64,000 bases of DNA from Corynebacterium timonense (GTDB lineage Bacteria > Actinomycetota > Actinomycetes > Mycobacteriales > Mycobacteriaceae), in NCBI RefSeq assembly GCF_900105305.1, contig NZ_LT629765.1, forward strand, positions 496,001 to 560,000. Reading direction: 5' to 3'. The translations under genes were made by a program, and so were the position numbers. The notes under the pieces were generated by a model that saw only the letters and a program-made list of their open reading frames with translations, was not told where the DNA came from and ran no database searches. Numbering within the stretch: the stretch's first letter is position 1; every line of letters starts with the position of its first letter. Shown one piece after another: positions 45,102 to 54,066 of this stretch.

Positions 45102-45973
45102 GAACACACAACGACCATGGTGAAGAAAGAGGCACGTATATGGGAGCCAGCCGCGACTACACCGCAGGCGCACGGGCAGGCACGGCGACGCTGACGCGGC
45201 CCGCGCCGACGCGACGCAGGCCGCGTATGTACGCGCCTGCTAGCGCGCCTCACCCCACGCCAGGCCGTACTGCGAGCGCCCCACGGGTTGCGCCCCACGT
45301 CCCGCGCGGAGCGCGCGGCGGCCGGCTGGGCTCGCAGCAGGTTGTTTCCGTGCGCGGGCGGCGCGTCAGCGTTCCGGAAAACACGAAGAAGAGGTTCTCC
45401 TCGGTCACCATCGTGGCCGTGCCTCTGCTCGTCGCGGGCGTGGTGTTCGCGATGATGCTCTCGGGAATGTCGACCAACCAGTCTTTTACAATCCAGCAGT
45501 TGCAGTCGCGCGAGCGCGCGCTTAAGGCCGAGGTCGAGTCACTCAATCGCGACCTCGGCGACGTGCGGTCGACCGGGCAGATCGCCCAGCGGGCTGCCGA
45601 GGCCGGGATGGTCGTGCCCGGCCACCCCGGCATCCTTGTCGTCGACGAGGTGGGTGAGGTTCACGAGCAGCGTGCGGCCGACCCGGAGACCACCTCGACG
45701 ATCATCGACGTCAACGGCGCACCCACGCGTGCCAACGGCGCGACCAGCGACCGCAACGCCACAGACGAACTCGGCGACAGCCTGACATCGGTGCCCGGCG
45801 GCAACGTGCTGGGGCGTAACGGCGCGCGGGGTACCAGCGCCCCGGAGAATACGACCCCCGAGGACGTCCCGGCGCCCGCCGAGCGGGCCCCGATCAACCC
45901 GGCGCCCGCCGAGCGGGCCCCGATCAACCTGGCGCCGTACGCGCCGAACGCACCGAGCGCGCCGAGCGAGTAG
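45098..45973 (+). CDS. ftsL: FtsL-like divisome protein
   Basis: The 291-residue protein has one membrane helix (about residues 103-122, [19 protein letters not shown]) and a following coiled coil ([20 protein letters not shown]) of the FtsL/DivIC type, which bridges FtsQ, FtsI and FtsW at the septum. The N-terminal 100 residues are basic and Pro/Arg-rich, and the C-terminus is a long Ala/Pro/Glu-rich tail with a duplicated ten-residue unit. ATG 45098 overlaps the rsmH stop; ATG 45140, with GAGG seven bases upstream, is a credible shorter start. Confidence 0.85.
   Translation: MRTHNDHGEERGTYMGASRDYTAGARAGTATLTRPAPTRRRPRMYAPASAPHPTPGRTASAPRVAPHVPRGARGGRLGSQQVVSVRGRRVSVPENTKKRFSSVTIVAVPLLVAGVVFAMMLSGMSTNQSFTIQQLQSRERALKAEVESLNRDLGDVRSTGQIAQRAAEAGMVVPGHPGILVVDEVGEVHEQRAADPETTSTIIDVNGAPTRANGATSDRNATDELGDSLTSVPGGNVLGRNGARGTSAPENTTPEDVPAPAERAPINPAPAERAPINLAPYAPNAPSAPSE
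45871..45930 (+). repeat. 30-base tandem duplication in the ftsL tail
   Basis: Two adjacent copies (45871-45900 and 45901-45930) differ only in the last base. They add a second APAERAPIN(P/L) unit to the exposed C-terminal tail. The repeat keeps the frame. Confidence 0.95.
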
Positions 45974-46130
45974 GTGTGCTGAGAACGCCCACACGAGCGC
46001 GTGGGCACGGAGATGTGCTTTTCAGCGTGTGGCGCTCACCTCGGCACGGGCGGGGCCGGGCACAATGAGGGGGCGAAAGTGGCGGAAAAAGCCTGACAAT
46101 GAGAACGACCAAGAAGGTGAGAACAGGGCC

Positions 46131-48167
46131 GTGAGCAGCACGAGACAACCGCGCGGGCCGGTCGCGGCCGCTGCGGGGCCTGCGCCGCAGAAGAAGGTGA
46201 CGCACCGTCGCGCCAGCTTCATTGCGTCAATCTTCGTCGTCGCGGCGGTCCTTCTCGTCGCTCGCCTCGCCTGGGTCCAGGTGGTGTGGGCGCCGGAGCT
46301 GCAGCAGCAAGCGCAAGCGCAGCGGGAGCGCATCTACGTCGAGCCGGCGCGCCGCGGCGAGATCCTCGACCGCTCAGGCAACGAGCTGGCCTATACCATG
46401 CAGGCCCGCTCGCTGACCGTCTCGCCGGTGCTGCTGCGCCGGGAGCTTCGCGAACAGCAGGACCTGAAAATGCGCATGGAGGGCGTGTCCCAGGAGGCGA
46501 TCGACGCGCAAATTGACGCCCGCGTCGAAGACGTCCTGCGCACCATGGCCAACGAGATCCCGGTGATGATCGCCGACGCGGACACGGCGAAACACAAGGT
46601 CGGGGGGGTGACGGCCCGCACCGAGGACAGGACCGGCGGCAACGACAGTGCCAGTGCTAGTGCTGAAGCCCCGGCGGACGCGGCTCCGGCCGACAGCGGC
46701 GCCGGTGTCGTCAGTGCGAAGGACATCCTGGATAAGCTCCACGCGGACACCGAGTACGAAGTACTCGTGCGCAACGTCGACCCGGACGTCGCCGCCGACG
46801 TGGCGGAGCGCTTCCATGGGGTCGCTGCGGACCACCAGGACATCCGCCAGTACCCGAACGGGGCCATCGGCGAGAACATCGTGGGCAAGGTCTCCATGGA
46901 CGGCCAGGGCCAGTTCGGGCTGGAAGCGTCGAGCGACGCTGTGCTCACGGGGATCAACGGCCGCTCCACGGAGGACGTCTCGGCCGACGGGCAATCCATC
47001 CCGGGCACGCTGCGGGATTCCGCCCCCGCCGTCGACGGCGCGACCGTCCAGCTCACCATCGACCTGGAGCTGCAGACGTACGTCCAGCAGGTCATCCAGC
47101 AGGCGAAGGAGAACTCGCTGGCGAAGAACGGGGAGGCCGTCGTCCTCGATGCCCGCACCGGTGAAGTTCTGGCGATGGCGAACACCGACACCATCGACCC
47201 CAACGGCAACGTAGATAAGCAGCTCGCGCAGGGCCGCGACTTCGAAAACGATGCCGTGTCCGCGCCCTACGAGCCGGGCTCGGTGGCCAAGGTCATCGCC
47301 GCGGCCGCCGCCATCGAGGAGGGGGTGACGGACCCGTACGAGGTGCACCAGGTACCCGGCTCCATCGACATGGCGGGCGTGACCGTGAACGACGCCTGGC
47401 AGCACGACGTGGCGCCCTACACCACCGCGGGCATCTTCGGTAAGTCCTCGAACGTGGGCACGCTGCAGATCGCGCAGCGCCTCGGGGAGGAGAAGTACTG
47501 GGATTACCTGCAGCGCTTCGGCATCGGCCAGGCAACCGGCGTGGAGCTGCCGAATGAGTCCTCCGGCCTCGTGCCCGTGCTTGAGCAATGGTCGGGTGGT
47601 ACCTTCGCCAACCTGCCCATCGGGCAGGGCATGAGCTGGACGACGCTGCAGATGGCCAGCGTGTACCAGACCCTCGCCAACGGAGGCGAGCGCATCGAGC
47701 CGCGCATTATCTCGAAGGTGACTGACGCCTCCGGCCAGGACGTTCCGCAGGAGGAACCCGCGCGCACGCGCGTGGTCAGCGACGAGACGGCGCGCACCGT
47801 CGTCGACATGTTCCGCTCGACCTTCCAGGAGGACCCCGCTGGGCTGAATTCGGGCACCGCCCAGGGCAGCGACCTCGAGGGCTACCAGCTGTCGGGCAAA
47901 ACTGGCACGGCCCAGAAGGTTAACCCGGAGACGGGGGCGTACTCTCAAAGCCAGTTTTGGATTACCTTTGCGGGTATCGCCCCGGCGGATGACCCGCGGT
48001 TCGTCGTCGCTGTCATGCTCGACGAACCGCAGCGCGGGCCCCTCCCCGGCGGAGGGGGCGGCCAGACCACCGCGCCGGTGTTCCGCGAGATCGCGGGATG
48101 GCTCATCAACAGGGAAAACCTGCCCCAGAGCCCGCCCGCAGAGCCCTACGTGTTGCAGGAACAATAG
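46131..48167 (+). CDS. ftsI: Septal peptidoglycan transpeptidase FtsI (class B PBP)
   Basis: With GTG 46131 the protein has 678 residues: short basic cytoplasmic N-terminus, one membrane helix (about 28-50), dimerisation domain and transpeptidase domain. Active-site motifs are Ser384-V-A-K387 (PGSVAKVIA), Ser439-Ser440-Asn441 (GKSSNVGT) and Lys590-Thr-Gly (SGKTGTAQ). The dimerisation domain carries a low-complexity Ala/Asp/Ser insert of about 45 residues (about 155-200; NDSASASAEAPADAAPADSG). In-frame starts upstream (ATG 46065, 46029) would extend it; ribosome-site evidence is weak for all. Confidence 0.93.
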   Translation: MSSTRQPRGPVAAAAGPAPQKKVTHRRASFIASIFVVAAVLLVARLAWVQVVWAPELQQQAQAQRERIYVEPARRGEILDRSGNELAYTMQARSLTVSPVLLRRELREQQDLKMRMEGVSQEAIDAQIDARVEDVLRTMANEIPVMIADADTAKHKVGGVTARTEDRTGGNDSASASAEAPADAAPADSGAGVVSAKDILDKLHADTEYEVLVRNVDPDVAADVAERFHGVAADHQDIRQYPNGAIGENIVGKVSMDGQGQFGLEASSDAVLTGINGRSTEDVSADGQSIPGTLRDSAPAVDGATVQLTIDLELQTYVQQVIQQAKENSLAKNGEAVVLDARTGEVLAMANTDTIDPNGNVDKQLAQGRDFENDAVSAPYEPGSVAKVIAAAAAIEEGVTDPYEVHQVPGSIDMAGVTVNDAWQHDVAPYTTAGIFGKSSNVGTLQIAQRLGEEKYWDYLQRFGIGQATGVELPNESSGLVPVLEQWSGGTFANLPIGQGMSWTTLQMASVYQTLANGGERIEPRIISKVTDASGQDVPQEEPARTRVVSDETARTVVDMFRSTFQEDPAGLNSGTAQGSDLEGYQLSGKTGTAQKVNPETGAYSQSQFWITFAGIAPADDPRFVVAVMLDEPQRGPLPGGGGGQTTAPVFREIAGWLINRENLPQSPPAEPYVLQEQ

Positions 48168-48188
48168 CCTGCGGAAAGAGAGTGGAAC

Positions 48189-49772
48189 GTGACGTCGATT
48201 CCTAGCGCCGCACCCACGACGCTCGGCGAGCTTGCCCGAGAGGCGGGAACGACCCTGAGCGGCGCCGCCGCCGAGACGGAGGTTTCCTCGGTGAGTCTCG
48301 ACTCCACCGCGGTCGCCCCGGGCGGGCTGTTCGCAGCGTTGCCGGGGACGCGGGTCCACGGCGCGACGTACGCGGCGGAGTCCGCGGCGGGCGCGATCCT
48401 GACGGACGCCGAGGGGCGCGCAATCCTCGAGCAGGCGGGCGAAACGCGCCCGGTTCTCGTTGTTGATGACGTCCGCGCGGTGCTCGGCCGGGTGTCGGCG
48501 CGCGTGTATGGTCAGCCGTCGCAAAGCATGAAGGTGCTGGGCGTCACGGGGACCTCGGGCAAGACGACGACCACCTATCTTCTGGAGCAGGGGCTGATCG
48601 CCGCTGGCTGCCAAGTCGGGCTGATTGGGACCACGGGCACCCGCATCCGCGGGCGCGACGTGCCGACGAGCCTGACCACGCCCGAGGCGCCGACCTTGCA
48701 GGCGCTGTTCGCGCAGATGCTCGCCGAGGGCGTGACGCACGTGGTCATGGAGGTCTCCTCCCACGCCTTGAGCCTCGGCCGCGTCGACGGCACGGACTTC
48801 GACGTCGCGGGTTTTACCAACCTGAGCCAGGACCACCTTGACTTCCATCCGACGATGGAGGACTACTTCGAGGCCAAGGCGCGCTTTTTCGACCCCTCCT
48901 CGCCTGTCCGCGCCGCGCGCAGCGTCGTCTGCGTCGACGACGAGTGGGGGCGACGTATGCTCGACAGGGCAGGTACGGGCTATGCCGTGGGCACGCGGGG
49001 ACAGGAGGGGCTCGACTGCGCGGCCTCGCTTGTCGACGTCACGCCAGCCGGCTCCCAACACATCGGCCTGACACTCGCGGGCGAGACCTACGAGCTGACT
49101 CTGCCGCTGCCGGGAGCGTTCAACGTGGCCAACGCCGCGCTCGCCGCGGCGATGGCGCACGCGGCGGGCGTAGACGTGGCCCGCTTCGTCGCGGGGCTCG
49201 AGAACGCGGCCGTGCCCGGGCGCATGGAACGCATCGACGCCGGGCAGGACTTCGTCGCGGTGGTCGATTACGCCCACAAGCCCGCCGCTGTGGCCGCCGC
49301 GCTGGAGACGTTGCGCGGCCAGGTCGACGGGCGCGTCGGAGTGGCCATCGGCGCGGGCGGGGACCGCGATGCGTCGAAGCGCCCGCTCATGGGGAAGGAG
49401 GCGGCGCTGCGGGCCGACCTCGTGATTGTCACCGACGACAACCCGCGCACGGAGGATCCGGCGGCGATCCGTGCGGCCGTAATCGACGGCGCGGTATCGG
49501 CAGGCACCGATGCGCAGATCCGCGAGGCCGGGTCGCGCGCCGACGCGATCGGCGAGCTGGTCGCGTGGGCTCGCCCGGGCGACGCGGTGATCGTGGTGGG
49601 CAAGGGCCACGAGGTGGGCCAGATCGTGGGCACCACCACGCACCCTTTCGACGACAGGGAGGAAATGCGCCGCGCCCTGGAACGCTCCGGTTACGGTGGA
49701 CATGCCGTTTCCGGCCAGCAGGGAGAGAATAGGGGACAGACACACGAGGCCAGCGAAGGACAGCGACCATGA
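48189..49772 (+). CDS. murE: UDP-MurNAc-L-Ala-D-Glu:meso-diaminopimelate ligase
   Basis: The 527-residue Mur ligase adds the third stem residue. It has the ATP loop GVTGTSGKTTTTYLL, the UDP-substrate block TTPEAPTLQ, and DDNPRTEDP, whose DNPR marks meso-diaminopimelate specificity, in keeping with corynebacterial walls. The carbamylated-lysine region is FEAKARFF. The GTG start is 21 bases after ftsI, and the stop overlaps the murF ATG. Confidence 0.96.
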   Translation: MTSIPSAAPTTLGELAREAGTTLSGAAAETEVSSVSLDSTAVAPGGLFAALPGTRVHGATYAAESAAGAILTDAEGRAILEQAGETRPVLVVDDVRAVLGRVSARVYGQPSQSMKVLGVTGTSGKTTTTYLLEQGLIAAGCQVGLIGTTGTRIRGRDVPTSLTTPEAPTLQALFAQMLAEGVTHVVMEVSSHALSLGRVDGTDFDVAGFTNLSQDHLDFHPTMEDYFEAKARFFDPSSPVRAARSVVCVDDEWGRRMLDRAGTGYAVGTRGQEGLDCAASLVDVTPAGSQHIGLTLAGETYELTLPLPGAFNVANAALAAAMAHAAGVDVARFVAGLENAAVPGRMERIDAGQDFVAVVDYAHKPAAVAAALETLRGQVDGRVGVAIGAGGDRDASKRPLMGKEAALRADLVIVTDDNPRTEDPAAIRAAVIDGAVSAGTDAQIREAGSRADAIGELVAWARPGDAVIVVGKGHEVGQIVGTTTHPFDDREEMRRALERSGYGGHAVSGQQGENRGQTHEASEGQRP

Positions 49773-51316
49773 TTCCACTTCAGCTCCGTGAGATCGCGGA
49801 GGTCACCGGCGGCACGCTCAACGAGCACGCAGATCCGGGCGCCGTCGTTGGTGGCTACGTCGAGTTCGATTCGCGCAAGGTCGCCGAGGGCGGCCTCTTC
49901 GTTGCCTTAAGCGGTGCGCGAGCCGATGGCCACGACTTCGCGTCCGCCGCGGTGGACCAGGGGGCGGTCGCGGTGCTTGCCGCGCGGGACGTGGACGCGC
50001 CCGCCATCATCGCCCCGGCTGCACAGACCCGCGCCGACGACAACTCTGACCTAGCGGCCAACGACAAGGACGGCAGCGTCGCCGCCGTCGTGGGAGCGAT
50101 GTCGCGCCTCGCCGCGCACGTGGCCCGCGAGCTGACGAGCCACCACGGGCTGTCCATCACGGGCGTGACCGGTTCTGCGGGAAAGACCTCGACGAAAGAC
50201 CTCATCGCCGCGGTGCTGTCCACCGCCGGAGAAACGGTCGCGCCCCCGGGATCGTTCAACAACGAGATCGGCCACCCCTACACGGTGCTGCGCTGCTCGC
50301 CCTCCACGGACTTCCTCGTCGCGGAGATGTCCGCGCGCGGAATCGGCCACATCGCACACCTTGCGGAGATAGCTCCGCCGCGCATCGGCGTCGTGCTGAA
50401 CGTGGGCTCGGCCCACTTGGGCGAGTTTGGCTCGCGGGAGAACATCGCGGTGGCGAAAGGGGAGCTCGTCGAGGCGCTTCCTGAGGCGGACCGCGGCGGC
50501 GTCGCCATCCTCAACGCCGACGACGACCTCGTCGCGGGGATGGCCGTGCGCACGAATGCACGGGTGGTGACCTTTTCCACCCGCTCCAAGAACGCGGACT
50601 ACTACGCCACGGACGTCGAGCTTGATGACGTCGCACGGGCCAGCTTCACTCTCCATTCGCCGGGCAACCAGCCGCAGCGCGTCCGCCTGAACGTCTTTGG
50701 CGCGCACCAAGTCTCCAACGCGCTGGCCGCGGCCGCCGTCGGGGTCGAGTCGGGTGTGCCCGCCGAGACGGTGGCCTCCGCCCTCAGCGGAGCCCACGGC
50801 GTGTCGGTCAACCGCATGGACGTAAACACGCGCGCTGACGGGGTGACCGTCATCAACGACGCGTACAACGCGAACCCGGACTCGATGCGCGCCGGGATCG
50901 CCGCGCTGGGATTCACCGCGGCGGCGCGCCCGGGGGTGCGCTCGATCGCCGTGCTGGGCGAGATGAACGAGCTGGGCAGCAACACCGTCGACACCCACCG
51001 TGAACTGGGCGACGAGCTCGCGCGTTACGACGTCACGCACCTCGTCGCGGTGGGGCAGACGCCGCCTATGCGTGCGCTTGTCGGGCAGGCCCGCGCCCGC
51101 GGGATCGCCACGGTGACCGCCCACGGGGTCGACGACGCCGCGGCGGAGGTCCAGAACATCCTCTCCGCCCCACCCGCCGGGGCCGAAGGGTGGTACGAGC
51201 GCTCCGTGCGCGATGTCGTGCTCGTCAAAGCCTCGAACTCCGCCGGGCTGTGGGGCGTTGCCGAGCGGCTGCTGGCAGGACATACCCTGAAGGACGGCCG
51301 CAATGACCACGCTTGA
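49769..51316 (+). CDS. murF: UDP-MurNAc-tripeptide:D-Ala-D-Ala ligase
   Basis: This 515-residue ligase completes the pentapeptide. The ATP loop is GVTGSAGKTSTKDLI, followed by GSFNNEIGHPYTVLR and the C-terminal INDAYNANPDSM signature. It overlaps murE by four bases (ATGA). The stop is followed by a 119-base gap containing the mraY leader repeats. Confidence 0.96.
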   Translation: MIPLQLREIAEVTGGTLNEHADPGAVVGGYVEFDSRKVAEGGLFVALSGARADGHDFASAAVDQGAVAVLAARDVDAPAIIAPAAQTRADDNSDLAANDKDGSVAAVVGAMSRLAAHVARELTSHHGLSITGVTGSAGKTSTKDLIAAVLSTAGETVAPPGSFNNEIGHPYTVLRCSPSTDFLVAEMSARGIGHIAHLAEIAPPRIGVVLNVGSAHLGEFGSRENIAVAKGELVEALPEADRGGVAILNADDDLVAGMAVRTNARVVTFSTRSKNADYYATDVELDDVARASFTLHSPGNQPQRVRLNVFGAHQVSNALAAAAVGVESGVPAETVASALSGAHGVSVNRMDVNTRADGVTVINDAYNANPDSMRAGIAALGFTAAARPGVRSIAVLGEMNELGSNTVDTHRELGDELARYDVTHLVAVGQTPPMRALVGQARARGIATVTAHGVDDAAAEVQNILSAPPAGAEGWYERSVRDVVLVKASNSAGLWGVAERLLAGHTLKDGRNDHA

Positions 51317-51390
51317 AACGGGTATCTGCGCCGCCCGCCCGTGGCAGGCCAGCCGGGGCACGACGCACTACGGGCCGCACACACGCTAAG

Positions 51391-51435
51391 AACGCACGGT
51401 AATAACGCACTGTAATAACGCACGGTATAACGCAT
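51391..51435 (+). repeat. Tandem AACGCAC-GTAAT repeats abutting the mraY start codon
   Basis: Units AACGCACGGTAAT (51391-51403), AACGCACTGTAAT (51404-51416), AACGCACGGTAT (51417-51428) and a partial AACGCAT (51429-51435) run directly to the ATG at 51436. No Shine-Dalgarno fits. TATAAC (51426-51431) could be a -10 box but lies only four bases from the ATG. Confidence 0.85.
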
Positions 51436-52542
51436 ATGGTTCAAATCATCATCGCCGCGATAGTCAGCTTCCTCGTCGCTATCTTCCTCACCCCCGTCCT
51501 CATCCGGTACTTCAACCACCGCGCCCTCGGCCAGGAGATCCGCGAGGACGGCCCGGCTTCCCACGCCCGCAAGCGCGGCACACCGACGATGGGCGGCATC
51601 GCCATCCTCGCCGGCATCACCGCGGGCTACGTCGTCGCCGGGCTGTGGGCGTTGAGCTCCGGCCACGCGGCCTTTACCGCCTCGGGCTGGATCGTGCTCG
51701 GTCTCACGTTGGCGCTCGGCGCGGTGGGCTTTGCCGATGACGGCATCAAGCTGTTTATGAAGCGCAACCTCGGGCTGAACAAGACGGCGAAGCTCGTTGC
51801 GCAGCTGGCCATCGCGCTCCTCTTTGGTCTGCTCGTGCTGCAGTTTCCAAACGCACAGGGGCTGACGCCGGGTTCGACGTCGCTTAGCTTCGTGCGCGAC
51901 ATGGAGATCGTCGACTTCGCCGCGGTCGGTGGGGTGATTGGCACCATCGTCTTCCTCGTCTTCATCTACATCCTGCTGGCCGCCTGGTCGAACGCGGTGA
52001 ACTTGACTGACGGTCTCGACGGGCTGGCCTCGGGCGCGACGGCCTTTGTCATGGCGGCCTACACGGCGATCACGTTCTGGCAGTTCCGCCAGTCCTGCTC
52101 GGCCGCGCCCGGGCCGGGCTGCTACGACGTGCGCGACCCGCTGGATCTGGCCACGCTCGCCGCCGCCGGCTTCGGCGCGACAATCGGCTTTTTGTGGTGG
52201 AACGCCTCCCCGGCCAAGATTTTTATGGGGGATACCGGTTCGCTGGCGCTCGGTGGCCTCGTGGCCGGGCTGTCCGTGACCAGCAAGACCGAGCTGCTCA
52301 TGGTGATCATCGGCGCGCTGTTCGTGCTTGAGGCGGCCTCGGTGGTGATCCAGGTGGTCTCCTTCCGCGCCACCGGCAAACGCGTGTTCCGCATGGCGCC
52401 CATCCACCATCACTTTGAAAACGGCGGCTGGCCGGAGACGACAGTGGTGATCCGTTTCTGGATCCTCTCCGCCATGGCAGGCGCGCTTGGCGTCGCGGTC
52501 TTTTACGGCGAGTGGCTGTCTCTGATGGGAGCCGCGGTCTAA
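51436..52542 (+). CDS. mraY: Phospho-MurNAc-pentapeptide transferase
   Basis: The 368-residue polytopic enzyme (about ten helices) forms lipid I on undecaprenyl phosphate. It has [10 protein letters not shown], the Mg-binding [39 protein letters not shown] and the final [11 protein letters not shown]. The start is ATG 51436, with no ribosome site in its repeat-built leader. The stop overlaps the murD ATG as TAATG. Confidence 0.97.
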   Translation: MVQIIIAAIVSFLVAIFLTPVLIRYFNHRALGQEIREDGPASHARKRGTPTMGGIAILAGITAGYVVAGLWALSSGHAAFTASGWIVLGLTLALGAVGFADDGIKLFMKRNLGLNKTAKLVAQLAIALLFGLLVLQFPNAQGLTPGSTSLSFVRDMEIVDFAAVGGVIGTIVFLVFIYILLAAWSNAVNLTDGLDGLASGATAFVMAAYTAITFWQFRQSCSAAPGPGCYDVRDPLDLATLAAAGFGATIGFLWWNASPAKIFMGDTGSLALGGLVAGLSVTSKTELLMVIIGALFVLEAASVVIQVVSFRATGKRVFRMAPIHHHFENGGWPETTVVIRFWILSAMAGALGVAVFYGEWLSLMGAAV

Positions 52543-53963
52543 TGGGCGCGGGTGCGAGCGTCGTGCCAGGCAACGTTCCCCCCGAGCTGCGCAATGGGGT
52601 TCTGCTCGTCGGCGCCGGGGTCTCCGGCCGGGGCGCCGCGCGCTTGTTGTCGGCGCTCGGCGTCGGGTTCACCGTCGCCGACGACAACGCCGAGAACCGG
52701 GCGGCGCTGGGGGAGGAGACCGGCGCACCCACCCTGGGAACAGCGGAGGCGGCGAGCGCGATCGGCGAGTACACCACCGTGGTGACCTCCCCGGGGTGGC
52801 GCCCCGATACGCCGCTTCTCGTCGCGGCGGCGCGGGCCGGGCTGGACGTCCTCGGCGACGTGGAGCTGTGCTTCCGTCTCGACCGCGCTGGCGTCTTCGG
52901 CGCTCCGCGGACGTGGCTGGCGGTGACGGGGACGAACGGCAAGACCACGACGACGGGGATGCTTGCCGCGATCATGGCGGAGTCGACCCACGACACCGGT
53001 CTCGAGGCGGTGGCCTGCGGCAATATCGGGCTGTCGGTCAGCGACGCGTTGCTGGCGCCGACGCGGGCGGACGTGCTCGTGGCGGAGCTGTCGAGCTTCC
53101 AGCTGCACTGGTCGAGCCAGCTGCGCCCGGCGGCCGGGGTGCTGCTCAACCTGGCCGAAGACCACATCGACTGGCACGGCTCCTTCGCCGCGTACGCGCG
53201 GGACAAGGCCGCGGTGCTGCGAGCGGAGACCGCCGTCGCGGGGGTCGACGACCCTGAGGTCGCGCGTCTCGTGCGCGACAGCGGGCGCGAGGACGTCATC
53301 GGCTTTACCCTCTCGACGCCGGACGATGGTCAGGTCGGTGTGGTCGGCGAGGCCATCGTGGCTCGGTTCGGTGGGGATGCCGTGGAGCTCGCGAGTGCGG
53401 TGGGCATCGAACCGGCCGGGGTGGCGGGCGTCTACGACGCTCTCGCGGCGGCCGCGGTGGCGGCGAGCCAGGGGGTCCGCCCGGAGCGGATCGCCGCCGG
53501 GCTGGCCGGCTACCGCGTGGCGGGCCACCGCGGGGCGGTTGTGCACGCGGCCGGCGGCGTTGAGTGGGTGGATAACTCCAAGGCCACGAACCCACACGCC
53601 GCGCACTCGGCGCTGGAGGGCGCGGGCACCGTCGTGTGGGTCGCCGGGGGGCAGCTCAAGGGCGCCGAGGTCGGCGAGCTCGTGCGCGCCCACGCCCACC
53701 AGTTCCGGGCGGTGGCCCTCCTCGGGGCGGATAGGGCGATCCTGCGCGAGGCGCTCGCACGCATCGCGCCTGAGGTGCCGGTCTGTGTGTGCGAGGAGAC
53801 GGATCCCGCGCGCGCCATGGAGCAGGTCGTCGACTTTGCGGCGCGCCACGCCCGCCCGGGCGACACGGTGGTGCTGGCGCCGGCCGCCGCCAGCCTCGAT
53901 ATGTTTTCGGGGATGGCCCAGCGTGGCGAGCTCTTCGCGGCGGCGGCCGTGAGACACTCGTAA
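52542..53963 (+). CDS. murD: UDP-MurNAc-L-Ala:D-Glu ligase
   Basis: This 473-residue ligase adds D-Glu. It has an N-terminal Rossmann-type domain (LLVGAGVSGRGAARLL), the ATP loop VTGTNGKTTTTGML, the NIGLSVSD block, LNLAEDHIDWHG and a C-terminal domain with VDNSKATNPHA. ATG 52542 overlaps the mraY stop; the longer reading begins inside mraY. Confidence 0.96.
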   Translation: MGAGASVVPGNVPPELRNGVLLVGAGVSGRGAARLLSALGVGFTVADDNAENRAALGEETGAPTLGTAEAASAIGEYTTVVTSPGWRPDTPLLVAAARAGLDVLGDVELCFRLDRAGVFGAPRTWLAVTGTNGKTTTTGMLAAIMAESTHDTGLEAVACGNIGLSVSDALLAPTRADVLVAELSSFQLHWSSQLRPAAGVLLNLAEDHIDWHGSFAAYARDKAAVLRAETAVAGVDDPEVARLVRDSGREDVIGFTLSTPDDGQVGVVGEAIVARFGGDAVELASAVGIEPAGVAGVYDALAAAAVAASQGVRPERIAAGLAGYRVAGHRGAVVHAAGGVEWVDNSKATNPHAAHSALEGAGTVVWVAGGQLKGAEVGELVRAHAHQFRAVALLGADRAILREALARIAPEVPVCVCEETDPARAMEQVVDFAARHARPGDTVVLAPAAASLDMFSGMAQRGELFAAAAVRHS

Positions 53964-54005
53964 TCGGTGCCGTGTTGGTCCGCCCGTCGCTACCGTTTCG
54001 CAGTC

Positions 54006-54011
54006 TATTGT
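54006..54011 (+). promoter_or_regulatory. Candidate internal promoter -10 (TATTGT) before ftsW
   Basis: TATTGT is followed by seven bases and an in-frame GTG (54019). It could start a leaderless ftsW mRNA, or one with a 48-base leader if translation starts at 54067. The same hexamer serves ilvE in this window. Confidence 0.4.
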
Positions 54012-54066
54012 GGCTACTGTGTCTCTAGTGACCACTGGGGCGAAACGACAAGAAAGGGCGGTGGCC

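Noticed and set aside
46374..49778. 1134-codon open frame on the minus strand opposite ftsI-murE
   Set aside because: Shadow of high third-position GC; low-complexity Arg/Gly/Val/His translation and no ribosome site. ftsI and murE motifs fix the real strand.
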